From Sphingomonas folli (GTDB lineage Bacteria > Pseudomonadota > Alphaproteobacteria > Sphingomonadales > Sphingomonadaceae): 64,000 bases of DNA. The position numbers and the translations under genes are program-made. Shown piece by piece: positions 36,458 through 46,971 of the stretch. Each line of letters opens with the position of its first letter. Position 1 is the stretch's first letter. The stretch is from assembly GCF_019429525.1 (NCBI RefSeq), contig NZ_JAHXZL010000008.1:124001-188000 (forward strand), read 5' to 3'. The notes below the pieces were generated by a model. That model saw only the letters and a list, made by a program, of their open reading frames with translations, searched no databases and was not told where the DNA came from.

Positions 36458-38260
36458 ATGGGTGACGACATAGCATTGAGTCTCTCGCGCCGCGCAGCTC
36501 TTCGGCTGCTCGGCACGACGATGCTGGCCGCGGCAGCGCCGCTGCGCGCCGCCGACAGCGACGCGTCGCAACGGCTGCGCGCACTGCTTGACGATAGCGC
36601 CGCGGCCGACGCGCGGCTCGACCCGCTGGGCGCGGCGCGCAAGGGCGCGGCGGCGGGCGGATCGGTCTTCGTCGACCCGCTCAGCGACGCTTATGCGACC
36701 ACGCTGCGCGCCAACAAGAGCGCGGAACTGGCGCGGCTCGGGGCGATCGATCGCGCGGCACTGCCGCCGGTCGACCAGATCGCCTATGACGTGTTCGCCT
36801 ATCGGCTGCGCCAGACGCTCGCCTATATCGCCGACGGCTCGTTCAAGGTCGCGCAGCTCACGCCGCTGAACCCGTCGTTCGGGTTGCAGGTGGAGTTCCC
36901 CGACTTCGTCGCCGGCCCGAGCGCGCCCTTCGCGACGCTGGTCGATTATGAGGATGGACTGCGGCGGCTCGATGGCTTCGCCGGTCATCTCGACCAGAAT
37001 GTCGTGCGACTGCGTGAGGGCCTGGCGCAGGGCTATGTGCAGCCGCGCATCATCGTCGAGAACATCCTGCGCCAGGTCGACGCGCTGCTCGCCATCCCGG
37101 TCGACGACAGCCCCTTCTTCAAGGCGATCGGGCGCATGCCCGGGAGCGTCACGCCGCCCGACCGGACGCGGCTGACGCTCGCCTATCGTGCCGCGATCGC
37201 GGGCAAGGTCTATCCGGCTTATGCGCGCTGGCAGCGTTACCTGCGGGAGACCTATCTGCCGCGCGCCGCCGCGGCGCCGGGTCGCTGGGCGCTCAAGGGC
37301 GGCAACGCGCTCTACGCCGCGGAACTCGCCCGCCATACCACCACGGCGCGCTCGGCGGACGACATCCACCGGCTGGGGCTCAGCGAGGTCGCGCGGATAC
37401 GCGGCGAGATGGAGCAGGTGCGGGTCACGATCGGCTTCAGCGGCGACCTGCACGCGCTGTTCGAGCACGTGCGGACCGACAAGCGCTATTATTATACCCG
37501 GTCCGAGCAGCTGCTCGCACGCTTCGCCGCGATCGAGGCGCAGATCTGGGCCGCGATCCCGCGGCTCTTCCACGATCGGCCGAAAGCGCCGTTCGCGGTG
37601 CGCCCGCTGCCCGCGCTCGGTGAGCAGCGCGGCACCGGCTATTACCGCCCCGGCGAGCCCGACGGGGTGTCGCCCGGCATCCTCTATTTCAACATGGCGA
37701 TGCTCAGCACGCGCCCGATCCCGACGCTGGAGACGCTGACGCTGCACGAGGGCATACCGGGCCACCATTTCCAGCTGACGCTCGCGCGCGAGAATCTGGC
37801 GCTGCCGCCGCTGCTGCGCTTCGGCGAGGCGACTGCCTATACCGAGGGCTGGGGCCTGTACGCCGAGTCGCTCGGCCGCGACTTGGGCATGTTCACCGAC
37901 CCGATGCAATGGTTCGGCCATCTCGACATGGAGATGCTGCGCGCGGTGCGGCTGGTGGTGGATACCGGCCTCCACGCGCAACGCTGGGAGCGGCAGCGCG
38001 CGATCGATTATATGCTCGCCAACACCTCGATGGCGGTCAAAGACGTCGCGGTCGAGATCGATCGCTACATCGCCTACCCGGGCCAGGCGTGCGCGTACAA
38101 GATCGGCGAGCTCAAGTTCCGCGAGCTGCGCGAGCGCGCCGCCGCGGCGCGTGGCGCCAGCTTCGACGTGCGCGACTATCATCGCGCGGTACTCGACACT
38201 GGCGCGTTGCCGATGGACGTGCTCGACGCCAAGATCAGCGCGTGGATCGCCGCGCCTTAA
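36458..38260 (+). CDS. DUF885 family putative exported zinc hydrolase (copy 2)
   Basis: 600 residues from ATG 36458. Twin-arginine-like leader SRRAALRLLGTTMLAAAAPLRA. Signature HEGIPGHHFQLTLAREN and EGWGLYAESLGRDLGM, the same architecture as copy 1 but clearly diverged. The C-terminal region IAYPGQACAYKIGELKF closely parallels YCVYPGQACSFKVG in copy 1. It precedes the thiolase by 43 bp on the same strand. Substrate unknown. Confidence 0.88.
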   Translation: MGDDIALSLSRRAALRLLGTTMLAAAAPLRAADSDASQRLRALLDDSAAADARLDPLGAARKGAAAGGSVFVDPLSDAYATTLRANKSAELARLGAIDRAALPPVDQIAYDVFAYRLRQTLAYIADGSFKVAQLTPLNPSFGLQVEFPDFVAGPSAPFATLVDYEDGLRRLDGFAGHLDQNVVRLREGLAQGYVQPRIIVENILRQVDALLAIPVDDSPFFKAIGRMPGSVTPPDRTRLTLAYRAAIAGKVYPAYARWQRYLRETYLPRAAAAPGRWALKGGNALYAAELARHTTTARSADDIHRLGLSEVARIRGEMEQVRVTIGFSGDLHALFEHVRTDKRYYYTRSEQLLARFAAIEAQIWAAIPRLFHDRPKAPFAVRPLPALGEQRGTGYYRPGEPDGVSPGILYFNMAMLSTRPIPTLETLTLHEGIPGHHFQLTLARENLALPPLLRFGEATAYTEGWGLYAESLGRDLGMFTDPMQWFGHLDMEMLRAVRLVVDTGLHAQRWERQRAIDYMLANTSMAVKDVAVEIDRYIAYPGQACAYKIGELKFRELRERAAAARGASFDVRDYHRAVLDTGALPMDVLDAKISAWIAAP

Positions 38261-38303
38261 GCGACCCGCACCGCACGATGCCACGCTGGAACAGGACGAC
38301 CCG

Positions 38304-39504
<1,201 letters not shown>

Positions 39505-39506
<2 letters not shown>

Positions 39507-39524
39507 CCGGCGCGAGAGCCGGTC
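39505..39524 (+). terminator. Weak hairpin overlapping the thiolase stop codon
   Basis: GACCGG and CCGGTC form a 6-bp stem around an 8-base loop, beginning at the second base of the stop codon. No T-run follows, so intrinsic termination is doubtful. Confidence 0.3.
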
Positions 39525-39528
39525 GGGG

Positions 39529-39562
39529 GGCTCTGGCAAAGCTAAGGCTCTGTCAAAGCTAA
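39529..39562 (+). repeat. Tandem duplication of the IS left terminus
   Basis: GGCTCTGGCAAAGCTAA (39529-39545) is directly followed by GGCTCTGTCAAAGCTAA (39546-39562), 16 of 17 bases identical. The second is the left end of the IS copy; the first is an extra terminus, a trace of a previous insertion, excision or replicative event at this spot. Confidence 0.85.
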
Positions 39563-40379
39563 TGCACCTGCGGCGCTCGCCAAGGTAGGGGAGGGACCAT
39601 GCCCCGCCTCCGCAAGCCAGCCAGTCCGTTCCGCTACTTCAACTCGTCGCCCGAGGTGATCCGGCTGGTGGTGCTGATGTACGTGCGCTTCCCGTTGTCG
39701 CTGCGGAACGTGGAGGATCTGCTGTTTGAGCGCGGGATCGACATCTGCCACGAGACGGTGAGGCTGTGGTGGAACAGGTTCGGTCCGCTGTTCGCGGGCG
39801 AGGTCCGGCGCCAGCGGGTGAGCCGCATGCGCGGCTTCCGTCACTGGCGCTGGCACCTGGACGAGATGTACGTGAAGCTGAACGGCGAGATGATCTACCT
39901 ATGGCGCGCGGTGGATCACGAGGGCGAGATCCTCGAGAGCTACGTCACCAAGACACGCGACAAGAAGGCAGCGCTCGCCTTCATGAAGAAGGCGCTCAAA
40001 CGCCACGACTCGCCCGAGGCGATCACCACCGACGGTCTGCGCTCCTACGGTGCGGCGCCGAGCGAACTCGGCACCCGCGAGAAGCAGGAGGTGGGTCGCT
40101 GGGCCAACGACCGAGTCGAGAACTCGCACCTGCCCTTCAGGCGACGAGAGCGGGCGATGCTGCGGTTCCGGCAGATGCGAACGTTACAGAAGTTCGCCTA
40201 AGTTCATGCCAACGTCCACAACCACTTCAACCACGAACGCCACTTCATTGACAGGCAGACCTACAAGCAGCGCCGCTCCGCGGCGCCGGCCGAGTGGCAG
40301 GCGCTCGCCAGCTGATCCGTTGCCCACAAAGCCCGAGGTGCATCGTGCAGAGACGAGTTCGCGTTAGACTGACAGCACC
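39546..40379 (+). mobile_element. IS6-family insertion sequence, left copy (inactive)
   Basis: 834 bp. The left end GGCTCTGTCA and right end (reverse complement GGTGCTGTCA) are imperfect terminal inverted repeats. Both boundaries are set by comparison with the second copy at 51667-52499: similarity begins and stops at these points. No 8-bp target duplication is visible (AAAGCTAA left, CTCGTCGC right). The right end interrupts an alpha/beta hydrolase gene. Confidence 0.9.
39599..40315 (+). pseudogene. IS6-family DDE transposase with nonsense codon 201
   Basis: The frame encodes a 238-residue transposase, but codon 201 is TAA (40199-40201), leaving a 200-residue product; beyond it the frame continues to the TGA at 40313-40315. 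Catalytic residues D88 (HLDEMY), D145 (TTDGLRSY) and E174 (RVENSHL) are intact. The missing 37 residues include the conserved VHANVHNHFNHERH region, so activity is doubtful. A helix-turn-helix and zinc-finger-like N-terminus common in the family is not obvious. Confidence 0.88.
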
Positions 40380-41219
40380 CTCGTCGCTCATCCAGTCGGC
40401 AAGCCGATCCGGCCAATGCTGGATCGACAACCTCTCGTCGTGCACGCCGACATTGAAGCCATGGCCCACGCCGGAGAAGATGTGGAGCTCTGCCGTCCGC
40501 CCCGCCTGCTTTAGCTGCTGGAAAAGGGTGAGGGCGGGGCCGGCGCAGCACGTGTCGAGCGCGCCCGCCGCGATAAACGCGGGCGGCGCGTGCGCCACGT
40601 CGGCCGCGGGTATGCCGATCGGCCCCGGGTAGACGAGCACCTGGAAGTCCGGTCTCCCGTTGATCCGTGCCAGGTTGTCACCCCTCACCTGATCACCGGA
40701 CTCGAAATTGTCAGCGACCAACGAGACGAGCTCGCCGCCTGCTGAGAAGCCCATCAGGCCGATCCGGCGAGGACTCACGCCGTAATCAGCGGCATGCGCT
40801 CGCACCCAGCGCACCGCGCGCCGAGCGTCGGCCGCGGCGTCACGCTCGATCGTGTAAGTCGAGCCTGGCTCACGCGCGAGACGGTAGCGCAGCACGAAGA
40901 CGGTGATGCCGTAGCGATTGAGGATTTTCGCGGGGGCAACGCCCTCGTTCTGGAACACCAGCATGCGATGTCCCCCGCCGGGCGCGATGATGATCGCGGT
41001 ACCGTTCGCGTGCTCGCTGCGCGGCCGGAGGATCGTCAGAGAGGGTCGGTGTACGTTGTGGACGTACGCGCCGTCCTCGAGTTGCTCCTGCTCCCCCGCG
41101 CGCCGTTCCGAACCTGGTGCAGCGCGACCCCAGATGGCGACGACGTCGGATGACTGGGGCGCGGTTGCAGCGAGCAGGGGCGCGACGAGCGCGAGAGCGG
41201 GCAGAAACAAGCGACGCAT
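40245..41219 (-). CDS. Exported alpha/beta hydrolase (BD-FAE/acetylxylan-esterase-like), 3' end replaced by IS sequence
   Basis: 324 residues as read. Signal peptide RRLFLPALALVAPLLAATA; oxyanion IIAPGGGHRML; nucleophile serine in GLMGFSAGGELVS; histidine in SGVGHGFNVG, typical of this esterase group. The last native codon is the GAG at 40382-40380 (residue 280). From residue 281 the frame runs into the right end of the IS and adds 44 foreign residues before a chance stop. Only the last few native residues are lost, since family members end soon after a DW(L/M) helix, so partial activity is possible. Probably deacylates plant or microbial glycans. Confidence 0.85.
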   Translation of the reverse strand: MRRLFLPALALVAPLLAATAPQSSDVVAIWGRAAPGSERRAGEQEQLEDGAYVHNVHRPSLTILRPRSEHANGTAIIIAPGGGHRMLVFQNEGVAPAKILNRYGITVFVLRYRLAREPGSTYTIERDAAADARRAVRWVRAHAADYGVSPRRIGLMGFSAGGELVSLVADNFESGDQVRGDNLARINGRPDFQVLVYPGPIGIPAADVAHAPPAFIAAGALDTCCAGPALTLFQQLKQAGRTAELHIFSGVGHGFNVGVHDERLSIQHWPDRLADWMSDEGAVSLTRTRLCTMHLGLCGQRISWRAPATRPAPRSGAACRSACQ

Positions 41220-41320
41220 GGTCGGAACTCCGCGAGCCAGCGCGACACCGCCCGACCGCCGTGGTCTGACACGCGCGCGCGCATCGCGTCGAGCACCTCC
41301 AGCAAAGGAATGTTACGCGA

Positions 41321-41345
41321 TTGGTTATATTGACATTATAACCAA
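41321..41345. promoter_or_regulatory. Perfect 9-bp inverted repeat upstream of TonB receptor 3
   Basis: Arms TTGGTTATA and TATAACCAA flank TTGACAT. The palindrome lies 76 bp before the TTG start and contains a TTGACA hexamer in its centre; AT-rich sequence with CAGATAAT follows. Likely an operator over a promoter, for example for a GntR- or LacI-like repressor not encoded nearby. Confidence 0.65.
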
Positions 41346-41421
41346 GTGCCTCGATCAGATAATCAAATTACAAAATAAATCGCTCGCAGGGTAGGTTCAT
41401 TCCAAACGGGGGAATTGGGCT

Positions 41422-44391
41422 TTGAAGACCACATTGCTGCTGCTCGCGTCCGCCTCGGCGCTGCTCGCACCAGGGGCAGCGTTCGCGCAGGCCGAAAGCG
41501 TCGCTGTTCCTACGCCTTCCACGGAGCCACCGGGCGCCGCGGCTGATCCCGCACCCGTCCAGGACGATGCCCCCACCGCCGACATTACAGTGACCGGCTC
41601 GCGTCTCGCCTCACGCGGCTACTCGCAGCCCACGCCCACGACCACGGTGAACCGCGACGACATCGAGAAGCTGTCCCAACCCAACCTTTTCCAGGCGATC
41701 CGCCTGCTGCCCGCGTTGCAGGGCAGTTCGGGGCGCCAGACGCGCGGCAACAGCACCAGCAGCGGCCAGCAGGGCCTCAGCTCCTTCGCGCTACGCGGTC
41801 TCGGCGAGCTCCGCACGCTTACGCTGCTCGACGGTCAGCGGGTCACCCCGGCCAACTTCATCGGCGTGCCCGATATCAGCCAGTTCCCGCAGCTCCTGGT
41901 GGAGCGGGTCGACGTGGTGACCGGCGGCGCCTCGGCCTCCTACGGCTCGGACGCGGTCGGCGGCGTGGTCAATTTCGTTACCAACAAGCGCTTCACCGGC
42001 GTGCGGGCCAACCTGCAGACCGGCATCACCACCTATGGCGACGACCCGAACGTGACCGCGCAGGTCGCCTGGGGCGGCGCGTCGCAGGACGGACGACTGC
42101 ATGTCCAGGTGAGCGGCGAATATAGCTATGAGGGAGGCACGCCGGCGGGCGACTTCGGCGTCTCCGGCGGCGTGAACGGGCGCGATTGGTACAACGCGCC
42201 CGCCTTCCTCGGTCGCTCGAACGCGGCGACGGTCGACGGCCTTCCGCGCTACACGCTGATCAGCCGCGCGCAGCCGTTCCAATATGCGAGATTCGGCCTG
42301 ATCACGTCCGGCCCGCTGCAGGGCACGGCCTTCGGTCCCGGCGGCGTGCCCTATCAGTTCGACTATGGTTCGGCCGGTCGCCCGCTGGGCAACGGTCAGG
42401 TGACGGGGTGCTTCAATCCCTTCTGCGTCGGCGGCGACCTCAGCGCGCAGATCGGTGAGTCGCCCAGTCTCGCCAGTCGGCTCGAGCGCGGCGTCGGCTA
42501 CGGCCGCGTCGGCTTCGACGTCAGCGACGGCATGGAGGTGTTCGCCACCGCCACGCTGGCGCGCGTGCTGTCACGCAACTTCCCCAATCGCGGCGCCGAG
42601 CGGATCGGGCTGACCGTCCAGTGCGACAACGCCTTCCTCCCCGCCGCCGTGCGCGACGGCTGCGCCGCCAATGGGATCACCAGCTTCCAGTTCGGCACGG
42701 TCACCGGCCAGTTCGCCGACCCGATCACGGTGCGCACACGCCGCGACCAGCAGCGCTACGTGCTCGGGGTCGACGGCAAGGTGGCGATCGCCGGCACCGA
42801 GTGGCGCGTCAACGCCTATGGCGCACACGGCGTGAGCACGATCGCGGTCGACGTCAGCAATATCTCGCTGCAGCCGCACTTCAACGCCGCGATCGACGCG
42901 GTGACCGCGCCCGACGGCAGCATCGTGTGCCGAAGCGCGGTCGCGCGTGCGGCGGGATGCGTGCCGTTCAACGCCTTCGGCGACGTCACCAACTCCGCCG
43001 CCGCCTACGCCTATGTGATGCCCGAGAACGGCCCCCGGCAGCGCTCGCGCCAGGAGCAGAATGTCGCCAGCTTCAACCTGACCGGCGAGCCTTTTCCGTC
43101 CTGGGCGGGGCCGGTGGCGATCGCGTTCGGCGTCGAGGGTCGAGAGGAGATCTACCGCACCGTCGCCGACCCCTACGGCAACGGCGTGAGCGCGGCGACG
43201 CCGAACTCCGCGCTGTATTCCGCCGATCCGCTGCTCAACACCACGGTCGGCAACAACTGGTACGCGGGCAACTACAAGGCGGGGCGGGGCCGCTACGGCG
43301 TCAAGGAAGCCTATGCCGAGATCAACGTTCCCATCCTCGACTCGGACGTCCTGGGCGAGGCCAACGTCAACGGCGCGGTCCGCGTCACCGACTATACCAC
43401 CTCGGGCACGGTGGAGGCGTGGAAGATCGGCGGCGTGTGGAAGACCCCGCTCGATGGCTTCCGCCTGCGTGCGGTGACCTCGCGCGACGTGCGTGCCCCC
43501 AACCTAAGCGAGCTGTTCGCGGCGCAGATCGTCACCAACTCGACCGTGCTGTACCGCGGCAACGTCATCAACATCCAGAATCGCGTCGCGGGCAACACCG
43601 ACCTGCGGCCAGAGATCGGCCGCAGCACCGAGGTCGGGTTCGTCTATGCCGAGCCGAGCTGGCTGCCCGGCTTCGCCGTGTCGGTCGACTATTATGACAT
43701 CAAGATCAGCGACGCGATCATCTCGCTCGGCGCGCAGCAGATCGTCGACCTGTGCGAGCAGGGCGCGCAGGACCAGTGCGCCGCCACCTTGCTCGACAGC
43801 CCGACACCGGGCGCGAACTACGTTCAGGTCACCGCCTTCAACGCTGCCAGCATCCGCACGAAGGGTTTCGACGTCGAGGCGTCGTATCGCTTCCCGCTCT
43901 CCGGGATCGGCCTTCCTGGGCGCATCACGTTGCGCGGCCTGGCCACCCACGTCATCGAGCTGGTGACGACGTCCAACGTCATCGGTTCGATCCCGATCGA
44001 CACCGCCGGGGTCAACAGCGGCACCACGCCCGATTGGAAGGGCTTGCTGACGCAGAGCTGGGACACCGACCGCTTCAGCCTATCGCTGACAGAGCGCTTC
44101 ATCAGCGACGGTGTCTACTCGAACGAGTGGATCGAGTGCCGGAGCAGCTGCCCGATCTCGACCAACAACAACCCGACGGTCGACGACAACAGCATGCCGG
44201 GCGCCTTCTACGTCGATCTGGGCGGCAGCTACAACCTGACCAGCGAGGTCAGCGCCTTCTTCCGCGTGGACAATCTTCTCGACAAAGACCCCGTCGCGGC
44301 GCCGTCCACCGGCGTGAGCCCGGGCGTCAACTCGCTGCTGTACGACGTGCTCGGCCGCACCTTCCGACTGGGCGTGCGCGCCAACTTCTGA
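41422..44391 (+). CDS. TonB-dependent outer-membrane receptor 3 (large)
   Basis: 989 residues from a TTG start preceded by GGGGGAA; no better ATG keeps the signal peptide (KTTLLLLASASALLAPGAAFAQ). Plug segments ADITVTGSRLAS, LFQAIRLLPAL and VERVDVVTGGASASYGSDAVGGVVNF are of the large receptor class that often imports oligosaccharides or peptides; the barrel ends GVRANF. First gene of a run with a second receptor and two peptidases. An AT-rich promoter with a palindrome lies upstream. Confidence 0.95.
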   Translation: MKTTLLLLASASALLAPGAAFAQAESVAVPTPSTEPPGAAADPAPVQDDAPTADITVTGSRLASRGYSQPTPTTTVNRDDIEKLSQPNLFQAIRLLPALQGSSGRQTRGNSTSSGQQGLSSFALRGLGELRTLTLLDGQRVTPANFIGVPDISQFPQLLVERVDVVTGGASASYGSDAVGGVVNFVTNKRFTGVRANLQTGITTYGDDPNVTAQVAWGGASQDGRLHVQVSGEYSYEGGTPAGDFGVSGGVNGRDWYNAPAFLGRSNAATVDGLPRYTLISRAQPFQYARFGLITSGPLQGTAFGPGGVPYQFDYGSAGRPLGNGQVTGCFNPFCVGGDLSAQIGESPSLASRLERGVGYGRVGFDVSDGMEVFATATLARVLSRNFPNRGAERIGLTVQCDNAFLPAAVRDGCAANGITSFQFGTVTGQFADPITVRTRRDQQRYVLGVDGKVAIAGTEWRVNAYGAHGVSTIAVDVSNISLQPHFNAAIDAVTAPDGSIVCRSAVARAAGCVPFNAFGDVTNSAAAYAYVMPENGPRQRSRQEQNVASFNLTGEPFPSWAGPVAIAFGVEGREEIYRTVADPYGNGVSAATPNSALYSADPLLNTTVGNNWYAGNYKAGRGRYGVKEAYAEINVPILDSDVLGEANVNGAVRVTDYTTSGTVEAWKIGGVWKTPLDGFRLRAVTSRDVRAPNLSELFAAQIVTNSTVLYRGNVINIQNRVAGNTDLRPEIGRSTEVGFVYAEPSWLPGFAVSVDYYDIKISDAIISLGAQQIVDLCEQGAQDQCAATLLDSPTPGANYVQVTAFNAASIRTKGFDVEASYRFPLSGIGLPGRITLRGLATHVIELVTTSNVIGSIPIDTAGVNSGTTPDWKGLLTQSWDTDRFSLSLTERFISDGVYSNEWIECRSSCPISTNNNPTVDDNSMPGAFYVDLGGSYNLTSEVSAFFRVDNLLDKDPVAAPSTGVSPGVNSLLYDVLGRTFRLGVRANF

Positions 44392-44527
44392 CCGGGACCC
44401 TCGGGAATCCCATCGATTTCGCGACGGCCGCCGTCAGAGCGGCCGCGTGACGCGAGGCGACCATAGCGCCCGCATCCAACGCAGGACGAACGAAAGGACC
44501 ATCGCGCTCAACGAAGGGGACAGACGC

Positions 44528-46930
44528 ATGACCATCCGACGCCACACCGGGCTGCTGCTCGCCACCGCGGTCGTCGCCGCGCTCACCGGCGCGCCTGCCC
44601 GGGCGCAGACCGTCGATCAGGCGGAGAGCGACCCGCAGGCGGCCTCGCGCGAGCGGTTCGACGGCACCGCCGACGCTGCCGCGGAGGAAATCGTCGTCAC
44701 GGGTCGCGGGAGCTCGGCCAACGGCGTGACCAACACGACGCCGGGCGGCGGCCTGATGTCGGTGCAGACCGGCACGAAGCTGCGCAGCACGGTCACGCGC
44801 GACTATATCGATCGGCAGGCGGCGACCACGAACGTCTTCACGCTGATCCGCAATCTGCCCGGCGTCGTGCTGGGCAGCGGCGACCCCTTCGGCAGCGCGC
44901 CCAACCTGACCATCCGCGGGCTGAGCCAGACGTCGCTCGGCTTCAACTTCGAGGGCATGCCGATCGGCGACCAGCTGTCGTACAGCGCCTTCCCCAGCGA
45001 GTGGGCGGACAGCGAGAACATCGGCCTGATCAACCTGACGCGCGGCTCGACCGACATCACCGCGCCGGTCTACAACTCGGTGGGCGCGCTCTTGCAGGAG
45101 GAGCTGATCGCGCCGGCGCGCTCGGCGGGCGCCTTCGCCTCGGCGAGCCTCGGCAATTACGACCTCAATCGACAGTTCCTCCGGCTGGAGACCGGTGAGA
45201 TCGGCGCGTCCGGCGTGCGCGCCTTCGTGTCGGGCTCGCGCACGTACAACCGCAGCTGGCGCGGCCCGGGGCGGACCGAGCGCCACCACATCGACAGCAA
45301 GATCGTCAAAGAATTCGCGTCGGGCGACGTGATCTCGCTGGTGGCGACCTACAATGAGGAGAAGTCTGACCGTTCGCGCAATCCGACGCTGGCGCAATAC
45401 CGGCAGTTCGGTCGCGACTTCAACTTCGATGCCAGCTACAGCGTCGATCCGGCGACCGGTGTCGGCAATCCCAATTACTATCGGTTGCGGGTCGCCGATC
45501 GCCAGAGCCTCTATGTCAGTGCGCCGTCCAGCTTCAAGCTCACCGACCGGCTCGACATCGTCGCCACGCCCTATTTCCTCTACACGCACGGCATCATCAA
45601 CGGCGCGAGCAACCTGAACCTGCGCACCGCCTTCTATGGCAATCAGCCGGCCGGGCCGTTGCAGGCGCCCGGCGCTGTCGCCGGTCAGGCGATCGCGACG
45701 GTGATGAACGTCGATCGCTACGATCAGAAGACCTATGGCCAGAACAGCTACCTGCGCTGGAACGTCGGGCTTGCGCAGCTGCGGCTCGGCTATTGGTACT
45801 CGCATTTCGTCCACGACGAGAAAGCCGCTTTCCAGGTCGCCGACGCGGAGGGGGGCGTCCGGGATCCCTATGGCGACCGCGGCTCGGTGCTGACCGCGGG
45901 CGGCGACACGTTCCGCAACTTCGCCGCGCGGATCGAGCAGAACGTCCACGGCGTGTACGCGGACATGACGGTGAAACTCGACGACGACCGGCTACTCGTG
46001 AACACGGGCTTCAAATACGTCTGGGTCGACCGCACGTCGCGCAGCCCGCTGCCCGGCAGCGCGATGCGGACCGAGAGCCTGAGCCAGCGCCCGCTGCCTC
46101 AGGCATCGATCCGCTACAGCGTCGACGACAAGAACCAGCTTTTCGCCGACATCACCACCGCGTTCCGCGCGCCCTCGGCGGTGTCGTCCTACGTCAACAT
46201 CTACAATGCGGCGACCGGCGTGCCGTCCAGCACGCCGTCAGGCAATTACACGCCGGAATACTCGCTCGGTCAGGAGATCGGCTTCCGCCACCACGGCGAC
46301 CTCGTCCATTTTACCGTGGCCGCGTTCAACTACGACCTGACCGACCGGCTGGTGCAGGGCAGCCAGATCGTCAACGGCACCAGCGTCGGCTTCGCGGTCA
46401 ATGTCGGTGACCAGTCCGCGCGCGGCGTGGAGGCGGAGATCGGGCTGGTGCCGTGGCACGGGTTCAGCCCCTATGTCTCGGGTCAGTATCTCGACGCGAC
46501 GACGAAGGACGACTACCCCGTGCGCGGCGTCTTCCTCCCGACTGCGGGCAAGCGCGCGGTGCTCAGCCCCGAATGGGTCACCTCGGCGGGGCTGAGCTAC
46601 GACGACGGGTCGTTCTTCGCCTCGGTCGAGGGCACCTATATCAGCGACCAATATTCGACCTTCATGAACGACGAGGTGCTGCCCGGCTTCGCGACCGCCA
46701 ACGCGAGCATCGGCTACCGCTTCGAGTCGATCGGCTTCGTCAAGAAGCCGCAGCTGCAGCTCAACCTCACCAACATCGCCGACAAGAAGTACCTATCCGG
46801 CATCCAGGGCGTCACCTCGAACGCGCAGGCGACCGCGAGCCGACAGGGCAACGTGATCGCCGGGTCGGCACCCACCTACCTGATCGGCGGCGGCTTCGGC
46901 ATCACCGGCTCGATCAGCGCCGCCTTCTGA
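44528..46930 (+). CDS. TonB-dependent outer-membrane receptor 4
   Basis: 800 residues from ATG 44528, preceded by AAGGGG. Signal ends near APARAQ; plug AAEEIVVTGRGSS and a DRQAATTNVFTLIRNLPGV region; the barrel ends SISAAF. It lies 136 bp after receptor 3 and 41 bp before the M81 gene, so these form a likely uptake-plus-hydrolysis unit. Ligand unknown. Confidence 0.95.
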   Translation: MTIRRHTGLLLATAVVAALTGAPARAQTVDQAESDPQAASRERFDGTADAAAEEIVVTGRGSSANGVTNTTPGGGLMSVQTGTKLRSTVTRDYIDRQAATTNVFTLIRNLPGVVLGSGDPFGSAPNLTIRGLSQTSLGFNFEGMPIGDQLSYSAFPSEWADSENIGLINLTRGSTDITAPVYNSVGALLQEELIAPARSAGAFASASLGNYDLNRQFLRLETGEIGASGVRAFVSGSRTYNRSWRGPGRTERHHIDSKIVKEFASGDVISLVATYNEEKSDRSRNPTLAQYRQFGRDFNFDASYSVDPATGVGNPNYYRLRVADRQSLYVSAPSSFKLTDRLDIVATPYFLYTHGIINGASNLNLRTAFYGNQPAGPLQAPGAVAGQAIATVMNVDRYDQKTYGQNSYLRWNVGLAQLRLGYWYSHFVHDEKAAFQVADAEGGVRDPYGDRGSVLTAGGDTFRNFAARIEQNVHGVYADMTVKLDDDRLLVNTGFKYVWVDRTSRSPLPGSAMRTESLSQRPLPQASIRYSVDDKNQLFADITTAFRAPSAVSSYVNIYNAATGVPSSTPSGNYTPEYSLGQEIGFRHHGDLVHFTVAAFNYDLTDRLVQGSQIVNGTSVGFAVNVGDQSARGVEAEIGLVPWHGFSPYVSGQYLDATTKDDYPVRGVFLPTAGKRAVLSPEWVTSAGLSYDDGSFFASVEGTYISDQYSTFMNDEVLPGFATANASIGYRFESIGFVKKPQLQLNLTNIADKKYLSGIQGVTSNAQATASRQGNVIAGSAPTYLIGGGFGITGSISAAF

Positions 46931-46971
46931 CCCCGCCTACCTCTCTGTACGCGACCGAGGAGACCCTCATC

